A stretch of 64,000 nucleotides of DNA. Source: Nageia nagi (Eukaryota; Pinophyta). Each line of letters opens with the position of its first letter. The stretch's first letter is position 1. The notes under the pieces are model-generated. The model ran no database searches. It saw only the letters and a program-made list of their open reading frames with translations, and was not told the DNA's origin. Location: NCBI GenBank assembly GCA_050084985.1, contig JBITNC010000002.1, positions 35,340,001-35,404,000 on the forward strand. The letters run 5' to 3'. The position numbers and the translations under genes were made by a program. Below, one piece after another: positions 34,450 to 47,965 of the stretch.

Positions 34450-34965
34450 TATTGGAATGTGTAATGCATTATTATAAGGTTTTGTAAGGTTCTTCTTGTA
34501 AATTTACCAATACTTAAAGGTATTCCTAGATACCTCAAGTATTTAAGTGAATATGATAATGTAACTTGTCCTACACTCCTTCTCATGAGCATGACCCTTG
34601 GGTAAAAAGGTGAACCATTTTATGTCTTTGTACAATGGTTAAAAGGGTGATCCAATAGAGGATTTTGGCCTATAAATAGAAAGCCCTTTTCTTGAAATCA
34701 CACACCAAAAAGTTGAAGCAAATTTATGCTCTAGGATTAGTGTTAGGAGAGGGAGAAAGAGGCCTTGTAAGAGAGTTATCTTTGTGAATGAGAAAGATCT
34801 TAGTTAGTGGATGTACTTCTATGGTTGGAGGAACCACTTTACATTGGTGTTATCTTGTGTAAATGCTATCTTTGAGTGTGTCTGTTCTTATGTTCAAGGA
34901 TGTGAAATAGTCTTCAAGTGATCTTGGGTAAGTAGGGATTTAGTCTTAATAGGCTTGTTCCTTCA
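34450..34965 (+). mobile_element. 5' LTR of a copia-family element
   Basis: A 516-bp family LTR (start mutated to TATTGGAATG, end CTTCA) with a CCTATAAATAGAAA TATA region. It is followed after two bases by a primer-binding site, so it is a 5' LTR rather than a solo. Confidence 0.85.
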
Positions 34966-37235
34966 TTTGGTATCAGAGCTATTCTTGAGGGCTTCATCTT
35001 CAACATCCTTGAAGGTTCATCCCACTCTTTCCTCCATTTAATTGGTGAGGTAAAATATTTGAAGGTATATTTTTTCTCCTTGTTTCAAGTTTATTTTGTT
35101 TACCTTATAAGTTACTAACATTATTTATACGTTAATTGCAATTTTGTTGAGAAAATTTTGCTCAAAAATATATTATTGTTACAATTTTTTTTCTACTAAT
35201 ATTTATGGTAGTTGTAATTTTTTTTTGGGAAATTTTTTGCCTAAAATGTATAGAATGTAACTACAATATATTAGGAGCATCTAGCTTGACTAAATTTGAT
35301 TAAAAATTTGCAATTATTTTTAGATTTGTTGTGTACAAAAATTGCAAATGTTTTTTACATATTTGTATTTTTTTGTAATTTTTTACAATCAAAATAAATA
35401 CAAAAAGAGATCATTGTATATATATATATATATATAACATAAAATTTTCTTTCATATAAAAAAGGTATAAACTTTTTTTTGCAATATATATAACATATAT
35501 GCAAAATTTATATTAAATACATGGGGGGATGATAAAATAAATGGGGGTTTTATTCAATTTTTTTTTTTGCAAATAAGTTTTTTAAACAATAATTTTAAAT
35601 AAAAGAGGGTAACTTTAAACTTTTTGAAAAATTAAATAGTTAAAATGGAAAAGGGGAGCAACCCCATCAAACTCTGTTGGCACCCCCAAGCCCACCTCGC
35701 TTGCTAACCACCAACCTCACGGCTCATCTCAACTCACTCTGCTCGACCTCTATCTTCAACCACCTTTGTCTTCCATTGTCTCTTTTTCCTTGCACGACGC
35801 TCCCACCATTCATCGACCACTTGCTTTTGCCCCTTAGTCGAATGACCACCCAACCACCTTTCACCCTTATATTAACACTAGTGGCAATGCAGGTCTATTG
35901 GAGTTGAAGATATATTGTAGGTCTCCACTCCTCGTGGCTTGGCATTGCCTCTCCCTCTTGTAGCTTGGTCATCTCTTCAACCCCTGATCTACCATTATTA
36001 TTTCTCTAAGTTTTTTAAGGGGATTAACCCTTAGCCCATGGCCTGTGTGGCCCCCACGAGCCCTCCCCAAAGTAGCTCGCTATCACCTAGCCTACTCCCA
36101 CCTCTCCACCTACATGCCAAAACACCATTATGCGATCTTCAATAAGTTGCCTTTCCCATCTCTGACCCCCTATGACACCTTGTCACCTGATCCCCCTCTC
36201 TCTTGTGGCCTCCTCTATTCACTATTGAACCCACCTCCCAACCTGACTATCTCGGTGTCTTACAAAGCCTGCATGCTACCCTACACGCTATAACTTGTCC
36301 CATGGTGTGGCATGTAAGTTTTGCCTCATTCAATGCATTTGGTGGAATTTTTTTTCTATAAATGTATTTGGTGGAACCATTTAATGGTTGCCTCCTATAA
36401 TTTTTTCCTCCCTCTCAATTTTTTTAAAAAGTGGGAAATTTTCTTAAAAGAAACTTATCATTTTTAATGCCATAAAAGAGGAGATAATTGTTTTCTTTCT
36501 TTAAATAAGGGGGAGGCAATTTTAGCTAGATTATTAGTAAAAAATTTAAAAGGGAACGTTTTTCTCTAAAGGAGTTTATCATCTTTTCAAAATTAAAGTT
36601 ATAGGATGATAAATAAGGGAGGTTATTTTTTTTTTAAAAAATAGACTATCTTTTTAAGTAATTATCTTAAAAAGGGGCGAGTCCTTAAGTAATTTTTTTC
36701 CCTTGGTGATTGTTTTTAAGTAATATTCCAAAAGGGGGAATGAATTTTTTTTGCTATGGTAAAAATATGGCAATTTTAAATGTTAGATGGGGCAATTATT
36801 TTGTTCCTTAAGTATTAAAAGTTAATTTTGCAATGATATTTTTACCTAAATACTTTTTAAATGTTGAAAGGGTGTATGTTTTTTGTCAAAGTTCAAATTT
36901 TAAACAAACTAGAGAGAGATTCCTTTTTGTTACCTAAAAATAATTAATACATGCATTTTTTTGTAAAGAGATCCTCTTAGCATTGTAACAAAACCCTTTG
37001 GAATCTTAGGTTTCATTTTTTGTGGATGATGTATTTTTTTAAGCACTTTACTTTATGTTAAGCACTATGCTTTTTTTGCAAAAATTGCAAACATTGAAAG
37101 TGCACCCCCTAAAATGAACACATTCTCATGTATATTCTGCAACATGACTTGTTTGGGGATCCATGAGGGGAGAAAAAGGCATATTGGAGCCTTCAATATG
37201 ACAATCCAAATGGTGTAAAGTATGTACTTCTTAAT
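34966..37235 (+). mobile_element. Untranslated leader of the first copia element, truncated
   Basis: About 2.3 kb without coding domains: an AT-rich start, a (TA)10 run at 35417-35436, a C-rich island (35660-36300) and an AT-rich end. The last ~370 bp match 63297-63668 closely and 40320-40590 more weakly. The leader stops abruptly where another family LTR begins at 37236. Confidence 0.65.
34968..34979 (+). other. Primer-binding site (initiator Met tRNA type)
   Basis: TGGTATCAGAGC, the standard plant copia primer site complementary to the 3' end of initiator methionine tRNA, two bases after the LTR end. Confidence 0.9.
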
Positions 37236-37732
37236 TGTTGGAATGTATAATGCATTATTGTAAAGGTTTTGTAATAATCTTCTATGTAAGTTCACTAATA
37301 CTTAAGGGTATCATTTGATACCTTAAGTATTTAAGTGAATATGATAATGTAACTTGTCCTACACTCCATGTCATGAGCATGCCCCTTGGGTAAAATGATG
37401 TGCATGTCATGCTTTTGTACATTAGATAAAAAGATGATCCAAAGAGATATTTTGGCCTTTAAATATAAGGCTCCCTCTTTGTGATTACACACCAATTGTG
37501 GAGTAAAGTTATGCTATAGGATAGTGGTTAGGAGAAAAGAGTAGAAGGATTGTAAGAGTTCATAGTTGTATGAAGAGAGATCTAGTTAGTGGATGTACTC
37601 CTAGTTGGAGGAACCACTTACATCGTATGTTATCTTTGTGAGATTGCTTTGTGTGATAGTTAGATGTCAATTGAGAGCTTTCATGTGATCTTGGTAGTTT
37701 ATAGTTGTTCATGTTATAGTTCAATTCTCTCG
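37236..37732 (+). mobile_element. 5' LTR of the second copia element
   Basis: Family LTR starting TGTTGGAATGTATAATGC, preceded by TACTTCTTAAT, the same junction seen at 63668/63669. The end is eroded (CTCTCG) and the following primer site is a degenerate TTTGTAGAGC. It is the likely 5' LTR of the copia element whose coding remnants start at 41099. Confidence 0.75.
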
Positions 37733-38034
37733 TTTGTAGAGCATGGTGTGGAGGCTCTTCTTAAAATTTTGAAGGTATTCAACTTAGAGGTCTTCTTCCT
37801 TTGATTTTGAGGCCTTGTTAAGGTAAGCTTAAGAGGAGGTATAAAATCCCTAAATTCCTTCCCTATTTTTTATCTCATTATGATTTTAACATGTTCTTTG
37901 TTATGAGTTAATTGTTTTTTATTTCAAGGAAATATACTTACATACTATTGCCTTTTTTTACTAAAACTATTTTTTAGTAATAGTTTTTTTTAAAAAATTG
38001 TCTATATGGCAATAATATGTTAAATTTTTTTTTT

Positions 38035-38065
<31 letters not shown>

Positions 38066-41000
38066 GCAAATTTTTAATATTCATTTCTTCTCTTATACAA
38101 AGAAGTGTAGAAATTACAAAATAATCCTTTTATTTTGTATTAGAAATATTAAAAGTTGCATTTATCTTTACATATGTATATATTTATATAAATAAAAAAG
38201 GGGCAAGCTCTAGTAAAACATATGTAATATTACCTTGAGATATTACATATGTCTGTAAGTTTTAAAAAAAAAATGTATATTCAACTTTGTCTGGTCGTAG
38301 CCTATGAGGCCATTTTATTCAACTTTGTCTAGCATATTGCACTTGGGCATTTTTTTTACGCCTATTGAATTTGGCCCTCATGGCCCTTTAATCTCTTACT
38401 AGTTGGCCCTCTCCTCCTCATGGCTCTCTCAGGCCCTCATGCATGCTCCCTTCTTTATCTTTTGGCCTCCTCTCAATGTCATGTGACTCCTCCAATCCAC
38501 TCTACGTAACTGCTTCCTTAGGGCAGGTAGGTGGCTGACTGGGTGGGCAACTCACCTTGCCTCTGCAAGGTGCCTCTCGTTAGGCCTCCACCTCCTATAG
38601 CTTCCTATCGCTATCCATCATAAAGCTTCGCCTGTGTGTCATGCGATCACTTACCTCCTTTTACACATGACCAATCACTTCCTTTTGTAGAAAAAAATGA
38701 GATGATTTAATGGAGGAATTACAAGCTACTTAGATTTTAGCCATCTCCATTACCTTTGTTCTGCACTTGCATGGTGCCTCGCTGCTCACATGATCGATGG
38801 TCCCTCCCCTTCGTAGCATCTCTGACCTTCGCATTTGCCTTTCCTCACTCCTACATGGGGATATCCTACACAAATCAACCATATGGAAGAGGCAACAATC
38901 ATGCGCAGGAGAGAAGAGGTGTTCATATCTCTTTATTTTTGTTGTTGTTGTCCATACACTTTGATGGGTGTCCATTAAGAGGTGTCCTTTGGTAGTTCCT
39001 TTTACCAATTTTTTGCTCTTTCTGCTAGTCTTGAATGAATCTGCCATAACTTAAATCTAGTTCAATTTTTTTTCTTTCTTTATGTGTGGGGTAAAAGGTT
39101 TTATTTGGAGTAGACTACACTCTATGTTCAAAATTTAATCTTGCACACATGAAATTTGACATGGAGTGCATAGAGGGTCAAAAATACATTAATGGTTGAG
39201 TAAAAATAAAAAAATTATCATTCCTTTTAAATTTTTCTTGAAATATTTTTTTTTTAATTGCTAGTCCTTTAAGCTTTTTGGCATCTTTTTTTTTAAAAAA
39301 GGCTTTCAAATAAACACTTTAGTATACTAAGATAGATTATTTCTTTAGTACTTTGAAAGTATTTTAGCCTTAATAAAAATACTAAAGAGGTATTTTTTGA
39401 AGGAATTAACACTAACAAGATAATTTCTAATCAACCAAGATCACATGAAAGCTCACAAATTATATCTAACAAATTCACAAAACAATCTCATAACACAAGA
39501 TGTAAGTGGTTCCTCCAACTAGGAGTACATCCACTAACTAGATCTTTACTTTAATCACAAATACAACTCTCTTACAATCCTCCTAATCTCAACTCCTACA
39601 CTTCTATCCTATAACATAACTTTACTCCACAAATTGGTGTGTGATCACAAAGAGGAAGCCTTTTATTTATATGCCAAAATCTCTTTTTAGATCACCTTTT
39701 TATCCAATGTACAAATGCATGATATGCACATCCTTTTACCCAAAGGGCATGCTCATGACATGGAGTGTAGGACAAGTTACATTATCATATTCACTTAAAT
39801 ACTTAAAGTATCAAATGATACCCTTAAGTATTAGTGAATTTACATAGAAGATTTAATACTAACCTTTACAATAATGCATTATACATTCCAACATTTTTTA
39901 CTAATGCTATTAAAGGATCATGATTTTAAGTAAAAAGGAGAAAATCTTAAATGTTTTATTTAATTTTTTTTTATCCTTATGTAGATATTGCATGTCTATT
40001 TAATTTATTTTTAAGTTATGAGATTAATACATGCTAAGTGTTTTATTATGCAAAGTTAACTTAATTTGAATTAATGCATACTTATACTTAAGTATTTATT
40101 TATTTATTTATTTAAGTTAACTTATGCAAATTAATAGGATGATGCATGTAAAGTGATAGATAGACTTATGCAAATTATGGGAATAATGCATACTTATTAT
40201 TTAAAACCTTTAAGTTAGGATGCATTTGATGACTCCTAATTTTACTTCCTTATGCAAAGTATGGAATAGACTTGAGCAAAATAAGGGTTGATGTAAATAT
40301 TTTCTTTAGGGGTTGGTAAACAAAACCCATTAAACACTTAGGTTTCAATTTTTTTAAATAAATGATATTTTATTTATGCTCTTTACTTCATATTTTGTAC
40401 TTTTGCTTCATTTTACTTATGCAAAAATTGTAAACATTGAATTTGAGTAACTTACTAAAATAAACACATCCGTATGTACATTCTACAACATGACTTATTT
40501 TAGGAGCCATGAGGTGAGGATAGGTGGATTGCAGCCTTTAAGTTTGACGATCTAAGTGGTGAAAAGTTCGTACTTCTCAATTGCCTAAGTCTTTTTTTGG
40601 TCTAGACATAACTCTAATAGATGCATAGGCATGTGTGTAGTGATACCACATATTCGCACATCCATTCAAGGATTATTCTGATAACTTAGAAAGATAACTT
40701 GAAATTTATTCAAGATTAATAAGTTATCCTATCCAATAAACATCATAACCTTAGAAAATAGTAGGTACTTCTCCTTGTGAGAGTATAAAATTGACCAAGG
40801 TGAACTGGTTGAGGATTAGTAGTACTTGGGCTCCTCTTGTGTGGGCATCCAAGTGAAGGCTTAATTTTAGATAAGAAAACAAGCTTTAATAATATCATTC
40901 TACATCTACAATTCTTGATATGAGAAATGTATTTGGGTACATAGATTATTTAAGTTATAAAATATTTACACTTATGAATCAAATCAAGCATGTCTCTAGT

Positions 41001-41098
41001 GTTAAATGTAACATGTATTATTTATTTGGTTAAAATTTGATATTTAATATTATTTATTAAACCACATGCTTATTATTTTTCATATTCTTGTGTAGCAA
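37733..41098 (+). mobile_element. Leader of the second copia element (with nested solo LTR)
   Basis: A long untranslated leader resembling the first element's: a (TA)14 run at 38039-38066, a C-rich island (38380-38900) and AT-rich flanks. It is interrupted at 39398-39893 by a solo LTR. The 40320-40590 part aligns with 36960-37235. No coding domain is seen. Confidence 0.6.
39398..39893 (-). mobile_element. Nested solo LTR of the copia family
   Basis: A 496-bp minus-strand copy from TGTTGGAATGTATAATGC to CCTTCA. The flanks are TTTTT on both sides, compatible with a 5-bp target duplication though low in complexity. It sits inside the leader of the second copia element. Confidence 0.85.
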
Positions 41099-44037
41099 AT
41101 GAGAGAATCCTTTTTACCCAAACACATTCTTGATGGTTTCAACTTTAGGATTTAGGAACCATGGATGAGAGCTGAATTGCAAGTAAAGAAGCTTTGGCAA
41201 ACAGTGAATGAGAACCTTATACCTTCTATAGATGAGAAGGCACTAGAGGCTTATAATACAAAGAATGAATTGGTAACCTCCATGATTTATCGTAAAATTT
41301 TAGATGATGTGCTTCTGATAATTGTCTCTTCAACTTCAGCAAATGAAGCTTAGGATAAGCTTAAGTAAATCTACCTTGGTTCAAATTTTTTAAAAAGGTT
41401 TACCATTCTTCAAAAGTTGCTTCAATCTCATCAAGAGGAAGATGAAAATGTTGCCATCTACTTAAACAAAATCATTGACCTAAAAATCCAACTTGTTATT
41501 TATGGATGTAATTGGATCAATGATGAGTTCATGGTCTTTAACAATAAGCTATTGATTTCTTCTCATAAAGATAATAATGTTGCTCTTGGAGCAACCAAAA
41601 CTCCTTTCAAGAAGAAGTTCAACCATTAAAAAAATTTTATCCTTCCTTCAAAAGATTTGAGAAAAGAGGTAATGGCTACAACAACAGTGGGAATATTAAA
41701 AATAATAACCATAGTAGTAGGAACAACGATAACAATAACCACTTTAAGTAAAGATATGGAAAAGGTCAAGTAAATAATCCTTATCCTAAGGAAAATTTTG
41801 ATGGTAATTATAACTATTATGGCATCCAAGGTCACAAAGAAATTTATTGCTACAAAAATAAAAGAGAAGAAAAGAATAAAGGTAATAAAAATGTAAAGAA
41901 TTTCAAAGGAAAGAAGAATATTCAAGTTAGTTTTACTGCAATGCTGTACTCCATATCTTGCTCTTTTTAATCTAATTGGATTGTTGACTCTAATTGCACT
42001 AATCACCTATACTTTGAAAAAAAAGTTAGAGAACTTTCATAAGTATAAAGAAGATGCGGTTGTGATAGGTGATAACTCTACCCTTGAAATCCAAGGAATT
42101 CAGAGTGTGTTGATTCATGAGAAGATTTTTAACAATATTCTCTATGTTCCTAAGTTAAGGATGAACCTTATTTCTCTAATCCAAGTTACTAAAAAAGGTA
42201 TTCTTTTGAGTTCAACTCTCAATCTTGATGCATTAAGAAAAGACTTACCACTTTGGTTAAAGGATCTATAAAAGATAACCTTTATATTGTGGATCAAGTT
42301 CCATCAAAGATGTGTCTTTCTTCTAGTGTGTATTCTAGAGGTAATTTTTGACACCATCATTTAGGGAACCTTAACCATAAGAGTATTCAAATCATGAAAG
42401 ATCAAGAACTTGTGAAAGTTTTGGCTTCAATTTCTTCTTCGATTGGTCTATGCAAGAAGTGCATTCTTGGGAAAATCCATAGATAAAAGTTTGAAAAAGA
42501 TAAGACAACAAGAGCATCTCAACCTCTTCAACTTATGCATTTAGATTTGATGAGTCCATTTCAGATTAAGTTACTTGAAGAAGCATTTTACATCTTGACC
42601 TTCATTGATGACTTTAGTAGGATGGCCTTTGGGTATCTACTTGAGCACAAAGATCAAACTTTTAAGAGTTTTAAAATTTTTAAGGTTTTTATTGAGAATC
42701 AAACTAACCTTAAAATCAAGATGTTGAGATCAGATAATAGGAAAAAATATAACAACAATAAGTTCAATGAATTTTGTGCTAAGTATGGAATCAAAAAGTA
42801 ATATACAATTCCTTACACTTCTCAGCATAATGGTGTTATTGAAAGAAAAAAATAGAATAATTATGGAGATGGCTAGATGCATGTTGGATAATCTTCTTAG
42901 TTTCTTGTGAGGTGAAGCTATAAGCACTGCTATTTACACTTTGAATAGGTGTCCCATAAAAATCGTTCAAAGTAAAACTCCTTTTGAGGCATGGTTAGGA
43001 AGAAAACCTAACATTTTTCATCTTAAGGTGCTTGGTTGTGAAGCATTCTCCTACATTATTTTTGAGAAAAAAAAAATTAGATAAAAGAGCTAAAAATGCA
43101 TCTTTATGGGTTATAAAAATTAGCATAGAGGCTACAAACTCTATTCTTCATCCTATAAAGTAGTGTTCATTTCAAGGGATGTAAAGTTCAATGAACTTCC
43201 TAAAGAATTTACTTTTAAAAAGGATGTTGATGATCTAGAGGACTCTTCAGTTGCACCTTGTTGGTTAAATGTTGATGTAGATAAGTCACCTCAGGAGCAA
43301 AAATTTTCAACACAAAGGGTAACAAAGAGCATGAGCCCTCAACCTTCAAAGAAGCTTTTAAGAACGAGTGTTGGATGGAAGCCATGAAAGTGGAGTATGA
43401 GGTGCTTATAAAAAATAAAACTTGAGATTTGATTCTTAATTCCAATGAGAAAAAAATGATAGACAATAAGTGGATCCATAAGGTCAAGTTCAATTTAGTT
43501 GGAGATATTGAGAAATAGAAGGTAAGGTTAGTAGCCAAAGGTTTTGCTCAAAAATATAATGTAGATTGAAGAAACCTTTGCTTCTATGGCAAAGATACCT
43601 ATAATCATGATTATTTTTGCTCTTTCTGTAGCTTAATGATGAAAAGTTTTTCAACTTAACGTCAAGAGTGCATTTCTCAATGGTGACTTAGATGTGAAAA
43701 TCTTCATGAATTAACCAGAAGGGTTTATTATGGAAAGCAAAGAGTCCTTTGTGTGTAAACTAAAAAAATCATTGTATGGACTTAAGTAAGCACCTAGAGT
43801 CTGGTATAGAAAGATTTTAAGGTACTTTGCAAATATTGGTTTCTTTAAGTATTTTTCTAACTTTGATCTATATGTGCTCAATCAAGGGAAAGACGTAGTC
43901 TTGATTCTCTTTTATGTGGATGATCTTCTAATAATAAAAAATAATGATGAAATCATTTAAGAGTGTATATCCAAACTTAAGGTAACATTTGAAATGACTA
44001 ATCTTGGTCTCTTGTACTACTATCTTGGAATGCAAGT
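41099..44037 (+). pseudogene. Ty1/copia polyprotein, 5' part (gag, protease, integrase, RT start)
   Basis: Starts ATG at 41099 (MRESFLPKHILDGFNF). Gag runs to about 41630; a zinc-knuckle remnant with GHKE..C lies near 41815. The protease motif, normally DSGCTNHL, reads VDSNCTNHL at about 41985. GAG-pre-integrase and the zinc-binding H/C block lie at 42340-42480. The integrase core has HLDLMSPF, RSDNRKKY and a degenerate NGVIERK. RT runs from 43360 with the intact catalytic LFYVDDLLI at about 43910, up to LGMQV, where the gypsy element interrupts it. Stops such as TAG for Trp and TAA for Gln, plus frameshifts, make it non-functional. Confidence 0.9.
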
Positions 44038-44042
44038 GTATC
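44038..44042. other. Gypsy target-site duplication, left
   Basis: GTATC, matching 61712-61716 exactly; it interrupts the copia RT after the LGMQV codons. Confidence 0.95.
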
Positions 44043-46422
44043 TGTGTATATCAAATTATGAACCTAAAATGCAATTTAGAAAGATAAATCATTCAACATA
44101 ATTAATCATGAACATATTCGACAATACACATCGATAATAGTAATGATATTATATTCTAAAGTATTTGAATACAAATAAGCAAGTTTTTATTGATCTACTG
44201 TAATCAACATTTGATAGCGATTGTTGCGAATCGATAACAATCAATGCGGGTGGATGGACAACAATCAGTCTTTATTATCTATCTAGTGAATCTCCGTCAA
44301 CCAATCTTTGAATCACAGACAATCAGCTCTATATGTACTGGAGTAATCTTCACAGAGTTTTGAAGTGTTTTTGTCTATTCCTTTGTTGTTCTCTTCCGCG
44401 CTTACTTCCGTCGTTATTCTCCTGTATTGACCCTGCACACAGAAAACGAACAACACATCAAAAGCATACCTGCTCTCACATATGAATTCGCAAAATGAAC
44501 AACATAATCTGGAAATATAATCGAGAGGAAATTAACTATTGATCAAGCTTACAAACTTTGCTAATAACCTCTTGATATAATTTTAGCAGAGCTTCGCTAT
44601 ATTAAAATTGGGTCCCTTTGTTCACCTACAAAGCTTGTATTTATAAGCTCAATGGTTTGTTATTCATTTGTTTTGGCGTCCAAGAATCCAGGTAACCTCT
44701 CGACCTAAATTTTGAAGTGTTGCTATCTTCCATCTGTATCCATGATTACAAATTATACGTACTAAGCTATTCCAGCTTAGATTTGTTTGTTGTTTAACTG
44801 TTCATGGATCGTCACCGATTTTTTAGCGATTATATATTAACATTAGAATGGTCGTTCTATGGTCATTTTTTAATTACAAGGATCGTAAGACCACTTGTTT
44901 TATATATGTTTGAAAAGATTGATCCAATAATATAATTTTAAATCCTTTATTGAAGCCCTGGTGAATTTTACTTGCAATCGTGAGTTCATTTTAAGATCCT
45001 CGGGAATTTTTCTGGGACAAACAAAACAAGCCGGAGTCAGTAAATAAAGTATTCCGGAATGAAATGATGATGTCACAGAAGATAATATAGTCACGTTTTG
45101 GTAAAGACCGAGTTCCGGAGATGATGAGGTCATCAAGGAGTGATTTAATAGCCGGAGCTCATAAATTAAGTGTTCCGGAAGTAAAAGCGTTCCGGAATAA
45201 AATGATGATGTTACGGAGGATAAGATAGTCGTGTTTTGGTAAAACCGGGTTCCGGAGATGATGAGGTCAACAAGGGGTGACCAAATAACCGGAGCCGGTG
45301 AGTAAAGCATTCCGGAAGGAAATGATAAAGCTCAGTTGTAAAAGAATCCGGGTTCCGGAGATAATGACATCAGCAAGGAATGATCAAATATCCGGAACCG
45401 GTAAATATAACATTCCGGAAGTATGACGATGACGTCACGAGGAGAACGGAGTTTATATTTTGAATAAAAATCAGGTTCCGGAGATGATGAGGTCAGCAAG
45501 GGGTGACCAAATAGCCGGAGCCGGTGAGTAAAGTATTCCGGAAGGAAATGATAAAGCTTAGTTATGGAAAAGCCCAGGTTCCGACGATGATGAGGTCAGC
45601 AAGGAGTTACCAAATATCCGGAGCCGGTGAATTAAGTGTTCCGAAAGTAGCGCATTCCGGAAGTAAATGATAAAGCTTAGTTATGGAAAAGCCTGGGTTC
45701 CGGAGATGATGAGGTCAGCAAGGAGTGACCAAATATCCGGAACCAGTAAGTATAACATTCCGGAAATATGATGATGATGTCACGGGGAGAACGGAGTTCA
45801 CATTTTGAATGAAACCGGGTCCCAGAAGTGATGAGGTCAGCAAGGAGTTACCAAATATCCGGAGTCGGTGAATTAAGTGTTCCGGAAATAGCGCATTCCG
45901 GAAGTAAATGATAAAGCTTAGTTATGGAAAAGCCCGGGTTCCGGAGATGATGAGGTCAGCAAGGAGTGACCAAATATCCAGAACCAGTAAGTATAACATT
46001 CCGGAAATATGACGATGACGTCACGGGGAGAACGGAGTTCACATTTTGAATGAAACCGGGTCCCGAAAGTGATGAGGTCAGCAAGGGTGACCAAATAGCC
46101 GGAGCCGGGAAGTAGATCATTCCGGAAATATGACGATGACGTCACAGGGAGAACGAAGTTCACATTTTGAATGAAACCGGGTCCCGGAAGTGATGAGGTC
46201 AGCAAGGGGTGACCAAATAGCCGAAGCCGGGAAGTAGATCATTCCGGAAATATGACGAGGCTGGCGATTATTCTTGATTTACTTTTGGTTAAGATTGTTC
46301 ACGACACATATGTTACACAATCTTAATCAACAATTATTTGAATGTGATATTTTTTAGAAAAAATACTTGTTTTATTCATTTATTTATTAAATTAAAGATA
46401 GGGTTCATTTCGAGTGTCTACA
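44043..46422 (-). repeat. 3' LTR of the gypsy element
   Basis: 2380 bp, TG..CA ends on either strand. A TATAAATA box lies on the minus strand at about 44645-44638. The U3 part contains a tandem repeat array (separate entry). Confidence 0.95.
45030..46255. repeat. Tandem repeat array in LTR U3 (3' LTR copy)
   Basis: About ten repeats at 100-135 bp spacing, each with GATGATGAGGTCAGCAAGG, a GTGACCAAATA word, CCGGAGCCGG-like and TTCCGGAA palindromic words. Perfect TGACGTCA palindromes occur at 45430-45437, 46016-46023 and 46137-46144; decayed forms such as TGATGTCA occur elsewhere, e.g. 45067-45074. Confidence 0.92.
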
Positions 46423-46437
46423 TTTTGCCCCTTTTTT
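46423..46437 (-). other. Gypsy polypurine tract
   Basis: The minus strand reads AAAAAAGGGGCAAAA immediately before the 3' LTR start TGTAGACAC. Confidence 0.88.
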
Positions 46438-47610
46438 GAATTATCAACCAAAGATAGGGTTGATAATTTTGAAAAATATATAATGAGAAGCTTTGCTGTT
46501 TGATAAAGTTGATAACTTCAGAAGTGACTATTTTCGGTATGATGACGTATTGAGCTTGTGTGACAGTTGCACAACATTTCTGTTATGTCATTTTGCATGT
46601 CTAAGTGCATCTATACCGTATAAGTTTTCTTTAGTATATGAATTGTAATAGTGTTGTCCTTTGTCTCGACAACGAGGTTTCGAGATGATCTCTTACACAC
46701 CTGTGATTGTTTTACCATTTGAGCTCAAACTTAGTTTGATCTGTTTTTCGTATTTAACTTAGTCAAAGATCGTTGACAATATTTTATTATTGTTAACGAT
46801 TGTAAGGTGATCGTCGTGGATTTATATAGTAAAAATACTATCTTTATGATAGTATATTTTGCTATGAATATCTTAATTTCTTGTGTTTAGACTTGTTTTA
46901 ATAGCGACTTTAATCATTTTACCCTAGTAAGTTTACTCAATACTAGTCCTTCATGTGCCGATGTATGTGGCAGTCATGTGACATTGGAGCATTCTTCTAA
47001 GCGAAAAATAGTGTGATTTATAATGTGTTCACTTTCACCTTAGTGAACGAAGCTTTTAATGTTTTGTCTATACACAATATATTTTAAGATATTTAAAGAA
47101 AATATACTTCATTTTGTACATTTTCAAATAATATAAATCATCAATGATCACTTATGAATCGTTACCAATCAACAATCGTTATCGATTTGATGCAAATCGT
47201 TGACAATCGACATAATGATCACTTACGATCCGTGACACGAGGGTTTTAAAACAAAACAGTTTTCATGGCAGATCAGTCAAGAGATCGAAATCATTATCAC
47301 AGGGCTACGGAGCTTTGGCTACCTGGTTTCTCGAGATATTTTCAGATAGTCCTAGTTGCTAATGATAACTTAATAAATCTTTTAGTACATCATTTAAGAC
47401 ATGAATTTAAATTTTTATATTGACTTTATATATTATTTTAAAATATATAGATTTTAAATTTTTATTTTCAAATATTAAATCTTCTAGATTTTAAGATTAT
47501 TTAAGGACATATTTTTATTAAATTTTTACGGAATCAGATGCATCATTTTCCGTGCTTGGCAATTTTACAATAAAACACTTAACATGGTAAACTAATCCTT
47601 TAGATGTTAT

Positions 47611-47965
47611 GAACATTAACTTTATCTTGGTCAAGAGAACAATTAACTAATCATTCTTATCTTCCCCAAAGAAAAGCAAATTTTAATAATGTTCAAAGGT
47701 AATGGAGACTAATTATGTATGGATGCATATGAACATTAACTTTATCTTGGTCAGGGGAACAATAAAGAATCATTCTTATCCTTTCCAAAGAAAAGCAATT
47801 TTAATAATGTTCAAAGGTAATGGATAATAGTGAAAAATGGTTTAGCATAACACACTAGTGACTTATGGATGCATATGAACATTAACTTTATCTTGGTCAG
47901 GGGAACAATAAGGAGTCATTCTTATCCTTTCCAAAGAAAAGCTATTTTAATAATGTTCAAAGGTA
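47611..47965. repeat. Three spaced copies of a ~95-bp segment
   Basis: Copies starting GAACATTAACTTTATCTTGG occur at about 47611, 47731 and 47878, each running through CAAAGAAAAGC and TTTTAATAATGTTCAAAGG. Copies 2 and 3 are closest and share the upstream GGATGCATAT. Confidence 0.92.

Noticed and set aside
35677-36293. Two + strand ORFs rich in Pro, Leu and Ser
   Set aside because: They lie in the C-rich island of a copia leader; composition explains the open frames and no motif is present.
37236-37732. Solo LTR at 37236
   Set aside because: It is followed by a degenerate primer site and a copia leader, and its left junction recurs at 63668, so a 5' LTR in a composite fits better.
44900-46205. 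Minus-strand open frames in the gypsy LTR, repeated at 60188-61409
   Set aside because: They are translations of the U3 tandem repeats, present in both LTRs with no known domain; the repeat phase keeps them open.
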